Assembly: GCF_020521235.1 (NCBI RefSeq)
Contig: NZ_BLAY01000012.1
Location: 18,647 to 82,646, forward strand
Reading direction: 5' to 3'
Length of the DNA: 64,000 nt
Source of the DNA: Microseira wollei NIES-4236
GTDB taxonomy: Bacteria; Cyanobacteriota; Cyanobacteriia; Cyanobacteriales; Aerosakkonemataceae
Shown: positions 27,851 to 37,180 of the stretch, piece by piece
Numbering within the stretch: the stretch's first letter is position 1
Layout: each line of letters opens with the position of its first letter
Notes under the pieces: model-generated
The model's input: only the letters and a program-made list of their open reading frames with translations
Database searches by the model: none
What the model was told of the DNA's origin: nothing
Position numbers and translations under genes: made by a program

Positions 27851-28323
27851 TATACCCTTATTTTCCTCACCGCAAGAAGGATAATTTTGGGATTTATTTA
27901 GTAAATTTGTGATAAAAGTTTACATTTACAGGACTTCACCTAGAAACGGGGTTTCTGCGTAGATTTGTAGTTCAAAAGCGACGATTTTTGATAGAAACCC
28001 GGTTTTTTTACAGGGTTTATGCGTAGATTTCTAATTCCAAAGCGACGATTTTTGAGCGAAACCCGGTTTCTTTGCGTCAGTCCTAATTTAGTTTGTAGAA
28101 ACCCAACAACCCAAGACTAATACATTGGGTTTCGTACCTCAACCCAACCTACAAGCGACGACCTGTAGGGGCAATTACCAATTCCCAATTCCCAATAAAA
28201 AATAAATTTATTTGATAGCCGCTGAGAGTATTTTTATGATAAAAAACCGACAGTTTGAAGCATGAAGAAGAAAGTATAAATTTAACTTTCCTGCTTCATC
28301 CTTCATTTTTTAACCTCGATTTT
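27851..28323. other. Spacer with composite MITE-like repeat and dispersed hairpins
   Basis: No gene is seen. It holds the element at 27930-28084 and, after it, an inverted ACCCAACCTAC / TTGGGTTTC repeat (about 28096-28155) related to the one at 54439-54520. An ATTCCCAATTCCCAATAAAA tract follows near 28180. Confidence 0.5.
27930..28084. mobile_element. Composite MITE-like element
   Basis: 155 bp, beginning AGGACTTCACC and ending GCGTCAGTCCT, so the inverted ends are diverged. Inside are two direct copies of a GCGTAGATTT...AAAGCGACGATTTTTGA block and three GAAACCCGG-type motifs. It looks like an internally duplicated member of the AGGACTTACGC family. Confidence 0.65.
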
Positions 28324-28944
28324 TCATTCTTTATAGTCGCTATCTTTGTGGTCATCCATCAAGCCAATTCCAGACAGGGGGCGATAGGTATAGCCGCCAT
28401 GACGGGGAGTTTTTTGGATATCATCCTTAATCTGTTCCAGGTCAATATAGCGGTCTGATACGTTGATCAAACTATCGCTGGTCATCGAGCGCAAACTTAC
28501 CACTTCGACGCGGACGCCGCGATAGCTAACCGCATCGACTGCATAGGCAAGATCGCCATCGCCGCTAACCAAAACAGCCGTATCGTATGACCCGACCAAA
28601 GCCATCATATCCACGGCAATTTCTACATCCAAATTGGCTTTTTTGGAACCATCGGGTAATTGCACCAAATCTTTGGCAATTACTCTATACCCGTTGCGCC
28701 GCATCCACAATAAAAAACCCTGTTGCTTTTCATTAGTGCGGTCAACACCCGTATAGAAAAACGAACGCAGCAGTCGCGATCCGGCAGTTAAGCGAACCAG
28801 CAACTTTGTATAATCGATTTCTATGCCAAGTTGCAGGGCGGCATAAAATAAATTCGAGCCATCGATAAAAATGGCGACGCGCCCTCGATTTTCCAACACC
28901 TGTTCTGGCGTGAATACCGAGTCTCTTTCCAAATTATTCAACAT
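28324..28944 (-). CDS. NYN (LabA/DUF88-like) domain protein
   Basis: A 206-residue protein with an NYN/PIN-like nuclease fold. Conserved acidic clusters are visible: FIDGSNLFY, KKANLDVEIAVDMM and LVSGDGDLAYAV. The family includes cyanobacterial LabA, which affects circadian output in Synechococcus, and proposed RNases; this protein is a homologue, not demonstrably LabA itself. The C-terminal tail (TPRHGGYTYRPL) is outside the domain. A 97-bp spacer separates it from metG upstream on the same strand. Confidence 0.88.
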   Translation of the reverse strand: MLNNLERDSVFTPEQVLENRGRVAIFIDGSNLFYAALQLGIEIDYTKLLVRLTAGSRLLRSFFYTGVDRTNEKQQGFLLWMRRNGYRVIAKDLVQLPDGSKKANLDVEIAVDMMALVGSYDTAVLVSGDGDLAYAVDAVSYRGVRVEVVSLRSMTSDSLINVSDRYIDLEQIKDDIQKTPRHGGYTYRPLSGIGLMDDHKDSDYKE

Positions 28945-29037
28945 AGTTGTTATTCCTCGTTTTTTATCAAATCAATCAATTAATCCTATCGATTGGTGCA
29001 TTTTCAGCATCTGCCGATGGTAGGGACTTGAATCAGA

Positions 29038-30648
29038 TTACTCACCTGTTGGTGCTAGTTCCAGACGCCCAAACACGGGGCGGGGTTTGTTTAATATCTG
29101 ACCGCCAGTTAATATACCCCATTTAGCATGGGTAGCGAAGCTGGCTGCAACAGCTATTTGCGTTTTGTCATTAAAGTTGATATCGAAACTTAATTGTTGA
29201 TAAATGTCATGGGCGATATTGGGTACGATGGGCGACAGGAGATATGCTGCCAGCCGCACCGATTCTAGAACCGAGTACAATACTTGCTCGACTGCTGCTT
29301 GCTGTTTTTGCTTGTAAAGCGTCCAGGGCGCTTGCTCGTCGATATACTTGTTCCCGGCACGAAGTAGGGCTAAAATGGCTGCTGTGGCGTCGCTGAACGC
29401 AAGTGCTTCGTATGCTTGCGCCACTTGCTCTCCCAACGTTATTCCCATCGCTTTTAACCCATTTTCTGCCGGAATATCATCACCAGAGAGGTTGGGAACC
29501 TTTCCGCCGCAATATTTGTGGGTCATTGATAAAGTCCGATTGAGCAAATTTCCCAAATTGTCGGCTAAGTCGGCATTGAGTATATCAACAAACCGAGTTT
29601 CGTTAAAATCTCCGTCCCGACCAAATTCAATTTCTTTGATGAAGTAATAACGCACCGCATCAGCACCATAGCGGTTAACCAACGCCACCGGATCGATGGT
29701 GTTACCCAAACTTTTGCTCATCTTGCGTCCATCTTTGGTCAAAAAGCCATGAACAAAGACTCCACCGGGCAATGGCAAACCCGCAGACATGAGCATGGCA
29801 GGCCAGTAGAGGGCATGGAAGCGTAAAATATCTTTACCGATCAGGTGTAAATTGATCGGCCACCATTTAGATAAAGCATTTTCCAGAGTTGGTTCATCCT
29901 CCGGATCGAGTAAAGCAGTCACGTAACCCAATAAAGCGTCAAACCAGACATAAAGGATATGGTTGGGGTCAACCGGCACGGGGAAACCCCAATCAAAGTT
30001 TACCCGCGAAATGGAAAAATCTTGCAGCCCTTGGCTAATAAAGTTCAATACTTCATTGCGGCGGCTTTCTGGTTGCAGAAAGTCGGGACGCTCTTGATAT
30101 AGTTTTTCCAGTTGGGTTTGGTACTTAGAAAGTCGGAAGAAGTAATTTTGCTCGTCCCGCCATTCAGTTTTTTTATTTGGGTGGAGGGGGCAAAATCCTT
30201 CTGGCAAAAGTTCCCGTTCTTCTTTAAACTCTTCGCAGGCGACGCAGTAGAAGCCTTTTTGCTGCCCTAAGTAAATATCCTCCCGATCCCATACGCGCCC
30301 AAAAAATTCTTTCACAATATTGTGATGGCGAGCAGCCGTGGTGCGGCTAAAACGGTCATACTGAATATTGAGCTTAGGCCACAAAGCCTCAAACCCGGCG
30401 GCAATTTCATCGCAGTGTTGCTGGGGTGTGAGTCCCCGCCCTTGCGCCGCCTGTTGAATTTTTAACCCGTGTTCGTCAGTTCCGGTAATTAACAGCACAT
30501 CGCGCCCTTGCAGTCTTTGAAACCGCGCCACTACATCCGCTGCGATCGTTGTATAAGCGCTGCCAATATGGGGTAAATCGTTTACGTAGTATAGAGGCGT
30601 TGTCAGAGCAAATGCGTTTTTATTGTTATCTGTATAATTCATGGACAA
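29038..30648 (-). CDS. metG: Methionyl-tRNA synthetase
   Basis: A 536-residue class I synthetase. The HIGH-like motif is HIGSAYTT (near residue 26) and the KMSKS loop is KMSKSLGNT (near 310). The connective-peptide knuckle shows CVACEEF and FCPLHPNK. It charges tRNA-Met in the cytosol. There is no C-terminal tRNA-binding dimer domain, as in many cyanobacterial enzymes. The gene is divergent from the acyltransferase gene across a 350-bp spacer. Confidence 0.97.
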   Translation of the reverse strand: MSMNYTDNNKNAFALTTPLYYVNDLPHIGSAYTTIAADVVARFQRLQGRDVLLITGTDEHGLKIQQAAQGRGLTPQQHCDEIAAGFEALWPKLNIQYDRFSRTTAARHHNIVKEFFGRVWDREDIYLGQQKGFYCVACEEFKEERELLPEGFCPLHPNKKTEWRDEQNYFFRLSKYQTQLEKLYQERPDFLQPESRRNEVLNFISQGLQDFSISRVNFDWGFPVPVDPNHILYVWFDALLGYVTALLDPEDEPTLENALSKWWPINLHLIGKDILRFHALYWPAMLMSAGLPLPGGVFVHGFLTKDGRKMSKSLGNTIDPVALVNRYGADAVRYYFIKEIEFGRDGDFNETRFVDILNADLADNLGNLLNRTLSMTHKYCGGKVPNLSGDDIPAENGLKAMGITLGEQVAQAYEALAFSDATAAILALLRAGNKYIDEQAPWTLYKQKQQAAVEQVLYSVLESVRLAAYLLSPIVPNIAHDIYQQLSFDINFNDKTQIAVAASFATHAKWGILTGGQILNKPRPVFGRLELAPTGE

Positions 30649-30999
30649 ATGAAAATCGAACAGGCGAAACTGTTTTTAATCATACATGAGTGTCATCATT
30701 CCCTTATTTTATTGCTTATTCTTTTAATTTGCTGCATCTCATGCTATGAAATTTAGGTATAAAAATATACTATTTAAACTCCCGGCGACGGCTGCCCAAC
30801 CGTTGAAAAAATTGAAAATAAATCGCGGCCTGGAATTTACATCCGCTGCGATCGCTACAATATAACCCTGGTTGCACCTTCGGTGGATCCAAAAAGGAAA
30901 AGTGTCTCTATCTAGGGGTATTTGTCAAGTGAAGTCGGTTAAAGTTAACAAAAGTTTAGGTATGTTTGCAAAAACTTTTGCTGTTGATGTTGTCAACCC
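30649..30999. promoter_or_regulatory. Divergent promoter region of metG and the acyltransferase gene
   Basis: The 351-bp spacer is AT-rich near metG. A GTTAAAGTTAACAAAAG motif and AAAAACTTTTG segments lie at about 30940-30980, before the acyltransferase start. No riboswitch or T-box-like structure is recognised. Exact promoters cannot be placed. Confidence 0.4.
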
Positions 31000-31722
31000 A
31001 TGTATTCTTATAGTCCACTGCTGATTTCTCAATCGTTTCTCGCTGCTACCGGCACGCGGTTGTTTCTCCACCATCAGGATCGCATCCCGGAAGCTTCTGC
31101 GGTGCTGGTGGTGAGCAATCACCGCAGCTTTATGGATGCGCCGGTACTGATGGCATCTGTAGGGCAACCGATTCGTTTTGCTTGCCATCACTACATGAGT
31201 CAGGTGCCGATTTTGCGGGAATTTGTGGCGCGCTTGGGGTGCTTTCCCTTAGATGAACCGGGACAAGGACAGCAGCGGTTTTTTACCCAGGCGACTCAAC
31301 TGTTGCAGGCGCAGCAAATGGTCGGGGTGTTTCCGGAGGGTGGAAAACCGATGGTGAAATTAACTCAAGCAAACCAAATGCAGAAGTTCCACAAGGGATT
31401 TGCTCATTTAGCGTTGCGATCGCCTGTACGGAATTTGGCGATTTTGCCGGTAGCGATCGCTTCAATGGAAGAAACCGTCAATTCCGCATTTCCCCTGAAG
31501 CTGTTGAGTTTGTTTGACCCCTCAGAACCCTTATTCGACCAACCCGGATGGCATCCTCTGGTAATATATCGGCGCGTCAACGTGCTGATTGGTCGCCCTT
31601 GTTGGATAACTCAGCAAGAGCGAGAAAAATACCAGGGCAAACAGGCGAAAGCAGTCGTTGCACAAATCACCCAACATTGTCAGACTGAAATTGGTCAACT
31701 GCTTGATCAAGGATGCTATTAA
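31000..31722 (+). CDS. Lysophospholipid acyltransferase (LPLAT) family protein
   Basis: A 240-residue acyltransferase. The NHX4D box is NHRSFMD (about residues 39-45) and the second box is VFPEGGKP (about 109-116). It is distinct from the plsC product earlier in the window. The next gene, 36 bp downstream, encodes an alpha/beta hydrolase. An LPLAT domain and a hydrolase domain are joined in plant phytyl-ester synthases, and the cyanobacterial homologue Slr2103 has the acyltransferase part, so a role in neutral-lipid or quinol ester formation is a reasonable guess. The reaction is not shown by sequence. Confidence 0.85.
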   Translation: MYSYSPLLISQSFLAATGTRLFLHHQDRIPEASAVLVVSNHRSFMDAPVLMASVGQPIRFACHHYMSQVPILREFVARLGCFPLDEPGQGQQRFFTQATQLLQAQQMVGVFPEGGKPMVKLTQANQMQKFHKGFAHLALRSPVRNLAILPVAIASMEETVNSAFPLKLLSLFDPSEPLFDQPGWHPLVIYRRVNVLIGRPCWITQQEREKYQGKQAKAVVAQITQHCQTEIGQLLDQGCY

Positions 31723-31758
31723 GCGAAAATCCTTTCATCCAAAATCCAAAATTGAACG

Positions 31759-32592
31759 ATGCCAGAGATTAAAAGTCATCCCTGCTTCCTGACGCCCAAA
31801 TCCCTCAAACCAGATTATCCCCTGTTCGTTTTTTTACCAGGAATGGATGGTACGGGTCAGTTGCTGCGATCGCAAACCGCCGGTTTAGAAAAAGGTTTTG
31901 ATATCCGCTGTTTGGCAATTCCGCCGGATGACTTGACAAGCTGGGATGTACTGGCAGACCAAGTAATTGCCTTGATTCAAACCGAAGTCGGAAAAGACCC
32001 CCAAAGGTCAGTTTATCTATGCGGCGAGTCGTTTGGGGCTTGCTTGGCAATCAAGGTGGCAATCCGCGCGCCTCAGCTGTTTGAACGGGTGATTCTGGTT
32101 AATCCAGCGTCTTCTATCAGTCGTCGCCCTTGGATGTATTTTGGCATCCCCCTGACTCGTATTGTCCCGGAATGCTTTTATCACTTCGGTTCGTTGATCG
32201 GGTTGCCGGTATTAGCCAATTTGGAAAGGATAGCACCGCGCGATCGCCAAGCGCTGATGGACGCCGTACAAATGGTTCCCCAGAAAACCGCCGTCTGGCG
32301 GTTATCTTTATTGAAGGAATTCGATGTTAGCGATCGCCAATTGCGTCGCATCAACCAACCCGTGCTGGTGCTTGCGGGTGCTGCGGATCGGTTGTTGCCT
32401 TCAATATCAGAAGCTGAGCATCTTGTCAAGGTTTTACCCAATGCTGAAATGGTGGTGCTGCCCCATAGCGGTCATGCTTGTCTATTGGAGAGGGATGTTA
32501 ACCTGTACGAAATCATCAAGGAGCGGAAGTTTTTAGCTTGTGGGGACAGGGTTTGGGCGTCGAACCATCAGCCTGTGAGTTGGAGAGTTTAA
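31759..32592 (+). CDS. Alpha/beta hydrolase
   Basis: A 277-residue alpha/beta-hydrolase fold protein. The oxyanion region is FLPGMDGTGQLL, the nucleophile elbow is GESFGA (Ser near residue 90), the acid is in AGAADRLLPS and the His in LPHSGHACLLE, so the Ser-Asp-His triad is complete. It follows the LPLAT gene by 36 bp on the same strand, suggesting one operon. The substrate is unknown; lipid ester hydrolysis or acyl transfer would fit the neighbour. Confidence 0.85.
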   Translation: MPEIKSHPCFLTPKSLKPDYPLFVFLPGMDGTGQLLRSQTAGLEKGFDIRCLAIPPDDLTSWDVLADQVIALIQTEVGKDPQRSVYLCGESFGACLAIKVAIRAPQLFERVILVNPASSISRRPWMYFGIPLTRIVPECFYHFGSLIGLPVLANLERIAPRDRQALMDAVQMVPQKTAVWRLSLLKEFDVSDRQLRRINQPVLVLAGAADRLLPSISEAEHLVKVLPNAEMVVLPHSGHACLLERDVNLYEIIKERKFLACGDRVWASNHQPVSWRV

Positions 32593-32652
32593 GAAAATAT
32601 GTTGGATTGTATCTTAGCTCAAGCGAAATCTGTTATGATAGCGATCCGCAGC

Positions 32653-32724
<72 letters not shown>

Positions 32725-32765
32725 TAATCGCCCGCATCAATACATCAATTACCCAATTCCCCAAT

Positions 32766-32820
32766 CCCCCAGGTTGAAACCTGGGGCTACACAAACGAAG
32801 CCCGCCTGCGCGGGCTTTTT
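32766..32820 (+). terminator. Hairpins after tRNA-Lys, the last with a T-run
   Basis: Two hairpins: CCCCAGGTTGAAACCTGGGG at about 32767-32786 and AGCCCGC-ctgc-GCGGGCT followed by TTTTT at 32799-32820. The second has the form of a Rho-independent terminator. Between them lies GGCTACACAAACGAAG, the core of the REP-like repeat family centred on 55 kb, so this terminator is also a family member. Confidence 0.75.
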
Positions 32821-32847
32821 AAATGGGAGACGATATACCATAAGATC

Positions 32848-32940
32848 AGGACTGACGCAAAGAAACCGGGTTTCTATGAAAAATAGTCGCTTTGTCACCA
32901 GAGATAGCAGTAAGAAACCCGGTTTCTAGGTTTGTGTACC
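32848..32940. mobile_element. MITE-like element with diverged ends
   Basis: It begins AGGACTGACGCAAAGAAACC and contains TATGAAAAATAGTCGCTTTG, almost the same inner sequence as the copies at 9790 and 43459. GAAACCCGGTTTCTAGG follows near the right end. The right inverted end is degraded. Confidence 0.65.
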
Positions 32941-32964
32941 TGGATATTGGCAGGTTAAACAGAA

Positions 32965-33363
32965 ATGGCAGGCTATTCCTTAAATTTACCGATTCAGTTA
33001 AAGCAAAAAGTACAAGAATATGCCACGCAGCAAGGCATTTCTATAGATGAGTTTATTCTGTGGGCTGTAGCGGAAAAAGTAGGTCAATTAAGCCAGCAAC
33101 TCGATCAAGCGAGGTTTCCTGAGATTACATATTATCGCGGTGCTAGCGGTCAGTTAGTACCAGTGTTGCGGGGAACTCGTTTGCGGGTGCAAGTTGTTGC
33201 AGTTGCTGCCCAAAAATGGGGTTTATCGCCCAATCAAATTGCTCTTGAATATGGCATTAATGAGAAACAAGTGAATGAAGCGCTGGCATTTTATGCCGAG
33301 CATAAAGTGGAAATAGACGAAGCGATCGCATCTGAGCAAACTTTGGAAGCAGCGAATGTCTAG
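32965..33363 (+). CDS. DUF433 protein, probable antitoxin
   Basis: A 132-residue protein. The N-terminal half (SLNLPIQLKQKVQEYATQQG, then SIDEFILWAVAEK) resembles a HicB/CopG-type ribbon-helix-helix module. The C-terminal half has the DUF433 pattern (PVLRGTRLRVQVVAVAAQKWG, then SPNQIALEYGI). DUF433 proteins next to DUF5615 PIN-like genes form predicted type II toxin-antitoxin pairs. Its stop overlaps the next start by 8 bp (ATGTCTAG), fitting translational coupling. Confidence 0.85.
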   Translation: MAGYSLNLPIQLKQKVQEYATQQGISIDEFILWAVAEKVGQLSQQLDQARFPEITYYRGASGQLVPVLRGTRLRVQVVAVAAQKWGLSPNQIALEYGINEKQVNEALAFYAEHKVEIDEAIASEQTLEAANV

Positions 33364-33712
33364 TCCAAAGTTGCACCTGGATGCCGATACATCTATTAAA
33401 GCGCTGCATCAAGCTTTAGTTTCTCGCGGTCACGATGTCACTCGCACGCCAACTGATTGGATGCCCTTGGATGCCAGCGATGAGATGCAGTTGTTAGGGG
33501 CAACAGCTCAAGGACGGTGTATTTTTACTTTCAATATTCGCGATTTTTTAGTATTAGCTGAACTTTATTCCAAACATGGCGGTATTATCCTGGCTGCCCA
33601 AAATAGTTGGACACTTTCTGAGTTAATTTCTGCTTTGGATCGTTTGTTATCAGAGACGCAAGCTGCTGACTGGGTGGGACAAGTACGCTGGCTGAATCAA
33701 TGGCGAAGGTGA
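33356..33712 (+). CDS. DUF5615 family PIN-like protein, probable toxin
   Basis: A 118-residue protein with the DUF5615/Mut7-C PIN-like pattern: LHLDADTSI at the start (acidic residues of the active site), GHDVTRTPTDW, then FTFNIRDFLVLA and GGIILAAQN. PIN-fold toxins cut RNA. It overlaps the DUF433 gene by 8 bp. The classic family start has LDExIS; here it is LDADTSIK, a mild variation. Confidence 0.85.
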   Translation: MSSPKLHLDADTSIKALHQALVSRGHDVTRTPTDWMPLDASDEMQLLGATAQGRCIFTFNIRDFLVLAELYSKHGGIILAAQNSWTLSELISALDRLLSETQAADWVGQVRWLNQWRR

Positions 33713-33861
33713 GCGATCGCGCTTTATTGGTAGAATGGGGTGGAGAGGGTGCGATTCCTATTTCCTTCGGAAAGGCTTCGCCAACGGATAGGTTCGCTAA
33801 CGCATCTGATAAAATTATCCAAAATGAAAAAATGTTTCTTCTTCGCTAGTTGCAATTAAGC

Positions 33862-35856
33862 ATGACCGGAATACAATTGTCTCTACCTTTGAAGCTACCT
33901 GATACCGAGCCAAATAAAGTTGTTTGGTTTCAGGAAATGTTACAGTCTCTTGGTGTCAAACCTTGTCCAGCTTGGCCCGATCAATTTGGCTTATCTCTCC
34001 GCAGATGGCTCGCCGAAAAAGGTCATTCTCCAATTAGAACCTTGAGTTTGTTCTCTGGTGGTGGAGGACTAGATATCGCTTTTCATAATGCTGGCTTTGA
34101 TATTGTTCAGATGGTTGAGATTGAAGCCAAGTACGTGCAGACACTAGAAAGAAACTCAATACCAGGAAAATGGCTAGAAAATTCCCAACCAACTTGCATC
34201 GATATTCGAGAATTTTTTCCGAGTCCGGATTTAGCAATAGATTTTATTATCGGTGGCCCTCCTTGCCAAACCTTTTCTGCCGCTGGTCGTAGAGCATCTG
34301 GCGTGGCTGGAATTAGCGATTCTCGCGGTACTCTGTTTCAAGAGTATGTCCGCTTAATCAAAACGCTGCAACCAAAAGGATTTTTGTTTGAGAACGTTTA
34401 CGGAATCACTGGAGCGCAAAAAGGGGAAGCTTGGCAACAAATTCAAAATGCTTTTAAACAAGCAGGATACACAATTTATTCTCGCATTCTTGATGCAGCA
34501 GATTATGGAGTACCGCAGCATAGAGAACGGTTATTTATTGTGGGAATTCGAGAAGGAAGTTATTTATTTCCCTCTCCCACTCATGGCCCTGATTCTCCCG
34601 ATTGCGAACCTTTTTATTCAGCAGGAGAGGCTGTTGAAGGTATTGATACATCAGATATCGAGGAAGGGATTGGTGGCAGATACGGACACTTACTTAAACA
34701 AATACCGCCCGGATTAAATTACAGTTTTTACACAAAAGAAATGGGTCACCCCAACCCAGTATTTAGCTGGCGATCGAAGTTTTCTGATTTTCTCTACAAA
34801 GCCGATCCCGAAACGCCAGTAAGGACTATTAAAGCACAGGGAGGGCAATACACAGGGCCTTTTAGCTGGGAGAACCGGCGATTTACGATTGCAGAACTCA
34901 AACGGTTGCAAACGATTCCCGATACTTATGAGATTGTGGGGAATCACCAAGTTTGTATTGAACAGATTGGCAATTCCGTACCCCCACAGTTGGGTCGAAT
35001 TTTAGCTCTCAGTATTTTGGATCAGATCCTGGGTATGGCGCTACCCTTTCCGATGTATTACTTGCAACCAAATAAGCAACTAGGATTTAGACAGCGCAAA
35101 CGCAAGTTGACAGAGGTATATGCTCAAAAGGCACTCGATGCGATCGCGCACTTACAAAAGACAGAAAAATTCACTTCAAAGTCATCAGCTAACTATACCA
35201 TCCAAGAAGAGTCTGTAAGGTTTTTATCTACAGACTTTGCTTGGAATGAACAAGAAGTTCCTCATAGTCTGAAAGTTAATCTTAAGTACATTCTGAAGCA
35301 GTCTTGCTGGATAATAGAAGCTCACAAAGGTTTATCTAACAGCGAAAATCAATATGTTATTGACATCATCCCATCTTGGGGTCATGAAGATTGGGGTTTA
35401 GGAACTAATAAGGTCAGGTTGTGCGCTAGCGATCTAGATTTGCTAATCTTTACAGCATTGTGGAAAGCCTTTGAAGAAAAACTGATCAATCTTACAGGGA
35501 AAGCTGACTTAGTTCAGCTTTCTGGTTATTATCAGTACAATCCTCGGATTAGCGGAATACTAACTTTTCAGCCCACATTAAAAGTTTCCCCAATCTGGCG
35601 CATAGTGCAATGTGTGGTTAGAGGTATAGGAGTTGCCAAGCAACTACAAGCTCAAGAAATATCGCAGTTATGGGGAATTAAGGTAGATCAGGTATTTGCT
35701 CACCTAAAATATTTACGCAGCATGGGTTACGAAGTCAGAAACCACAATACAAATCCTCAAATTTCCAAAGGTGAGTATTTAATACCCTATGCATTTCCAA
35801 CCCTAACACCCAGAAGTGTTCAACTCCGTAAACATTTAGGAGAAGGTGATGAGTGA
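33862..35856 (+). CDS. DNA (cytosine-5-)-methyltransferase
   Basis: About 664 residues. All main C5-methyltransferase motifs are visible in order: motif I LFSGGGGLDIAF, motif IV GGPPCQTFSAAG (catalytic Cys near residue 134), motif VI FLFENVYG, motif VIII QHRERLFIVG and motif X QIGNSVPPQLGR. A ~240-residue C-terminal extension follows the catalytic domain, with KILLRSMGY-like and helix-turn-helix-like segments (ISQLWGIKVDQVFAHLKYL); its role is unknown. The ATG at 33862 is preferred to a TTG four codons upstream. The next gene overlaps it by 8 bp, so the pair may be a restriction-modification system. Base composition is more AT-rich than the flanking genes. Confidence 0.92.
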   Translation: MTGIQLSLPLKLPDTEPNKVVWFQEMLQSLGVKPCPAWPDQFGLSLRRWLAEKGHSPIRTLSLFSGGGGLDIAFHNAGFDIVQMVEIEAKYVQTLERNSIPGKWLENSQPTCIDIREFFPSPDLAIDFIIGGPPCQTFSAAGRRASGVAGISDSRGTLFQEYVRLIKTLQPKGFLFENVYGITGAQKGEAWQQIQNAFKQAGYTIYSRILDAADYGVPQHRERLFIVGIREGSYLFPSPTHGPDSPDCEPFYSAGEAVEGIDTSDIEEGIGGRYGHLLKQIPPGLNYSFYTKEMGHPNPVFSWRSKFSDFLYKADPETPVRTIKAQGGQYTGPFSWENRRFTIAELKRLQTIPDTYEIVGNHQVCIEQIGNSVPPQLGRILALSILDQILGMALPFPMYYLQPNKQLGFRQRKRKLTEVYAQKALDAIAHLQKTEKFTSKSSANYTIQEESVRFLSTDFAWNEQEVPHSLKVNLKYILKQSCWIIEAHKGLSNSENQYVIDIIPSWGHEDWGLGTNKVRLCASDLDLLIFTALWKAFEEKLINLTGKADLVQLSGYYQYNPRISGILTFQPTLKVSPIWRIVQCVVRGIGVAKQLQAQEISQLWGIKVDQVFAHLKYLRSMGYEVRNHNTNPQISKGEYLIPYAFPTLTPRSVQLRKHLGEGDE

Positions 35857-37159
35857 GTTGCATCTACGAGTATTCAGAACTAGGAGTGAACTGGTGCTGC
35901 CTGATGGAACTATACAGGTTTTCTTAGAAGGTGGCATGAGTCAGTCTGCTAAACTTAAATATCAAAAAATAGCTGGAGAACTCTCTAAGGGTTATCTCGA
36001 ACAACAAATTATTAGATGTAGAGACAATTTAGCAGAACTTGACTTCTCACGCCTTAGTCAAATTAATCTAGATACTCTCAATAAACTTGTGGAGTCAGTA
36101 ACCAGCGAAGTGGGAAGGGCGTTGATAGGTTTAACAGTTCTGCAATTATGTGTAAAAGCAATCGAACCCACCCAAAGCATAAGGTTACATAAAGGCAGCG
36201 TAGGTAGAAGAGACTTTTCATGGCAAGATGGTATATCAATGCGCTCTTTGGATAAACAGTATATAACGCCTGTTTTGCGTAAATATGATTTGCTGAGACT
36301 GAACGCAGATGGATTTATGATGACGCGCAGTTTAGCAGAAAATTATCCTTATACACCCGTCTATAAAGCTAATATTAGAGGCGCTCGTCAAGAATGGCTA
36401 AGGATTGTAGAGTCGATTGAAAATAATGAGATATTGCCTGAATCAGCCTTGAATTACTTGCTGTCACAACTTTGGAATCGAGCCAATGAATTTAAAGCAT
36501 TAGCTGCACAAACAATAGCAAACTTACAGCAATTTTTAAATTCAAATCAACCTGTTAATCAGGAACGCATCACCGCGCTCATAGAGAGACATATAAATGA
36601 ATCTGATTATGCTGCCAGAATTATGGAAATCGCTATGCATAGTCTGATGCAAGCCATGCAAGACTGTCAAATTCTGGCTGAGGGAGTCTTAAAGCCTCTT
36701 TCTCAGATGAGATCGGCAAATAAAAAACATGGCAATGTAGGCGATATTGAGTTATTGTCAGCACAACAAATTGTTGAATCATGGGACGCAAAATATGGCA
36801 AATCTTACTTACGAGATGAACTGGAAGAACTAGCAGATAAACTTATAGCAAACCCAACTGTTGCGATTGCTGGCTTTGTTACGAGTGTGGAACCAGATCG
36901 ACTAGAAGAAATTTTAGCGAGATGTCAAGAAATAGAAGATGAGTTGGGGATTTATATAGAAATATTAACTTTTATAAATTGGGTTAAAAAGCAATTTGAG
37001 CGAGGTATAGGAGATAGCTTAATAACAGAGAAAGAACTAGCAAGCGCATGGATTACGGCTTATACCGAATCGCTGGCGCAAAGACGTAGAGAGATTGCGC
37101 CGATTGATGAACCTTGCCATCAATGGCTCACCAGTTTGAAAGCAATCTTAGAAAATTAA
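35849..37159 (+). CDS. Unknown protein coupled to the cytosine methyltransferase; candidate restriction endonuclease
   Basis: A 436-residue protein that I do not recognise. It starts at ATG 35849, with GGAG 7 nt upstream, inside the methyltransferase stop (ATGAGTGA overlap). No membrane segment or P-loop is seen. The middle (RRDFSWQDGISMRSLDKQYI, then VLRKYDLLRLNADGFMMTRS) looks like a DNA-binding winged helix. Residues 230-300 are strongly helical. A clear PD-(D/E)xK or HNH motif cannot be assigned by eye. Genes in this position are usually the restriction enzyme or a control protein. Like the methyltransferase it is AT-rich, which suggests that they arrived together. Confidence 0.6.
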   Translation: MSELHLRVFRTRSELVLPDGTIQVFLEGGMSQSAKLKYQKIAGELSKGYLEQQIIRCRDNLAELDFSRLSQINLDTLNKLVESVTSEVGRALIGLTVLQLCVKAIEPTQSIRLHKGSVGRRDFSWQDGISMRSLDKQYITPVLRKYDLLRLNADGFMMTRSLAENYPYTPVYKANIRGARQEWLRIVESIENNEILPESALNYLLSQLWNRANEFKALAAQTIANLQQFLNSNQPVNQERITALIERHINESDYAARIMEIAMHSLMQAMQDCQILAEGVLKPLSQMRSANKKHGNVGDIELLSAQQIVESWDAKYGKSYLRDELEELADKLIANPTVAIAGFVTSVEPDRLEEILARCQEIEDELGIYIEILTFINWVKKQFERGIGDSLITEKELASAWITAYTESLAQRRREIAPIDEPCHQWLTSLKAILEN

Positions 37160-37180
37160 ACACAAAACAGGAGTCACCCC

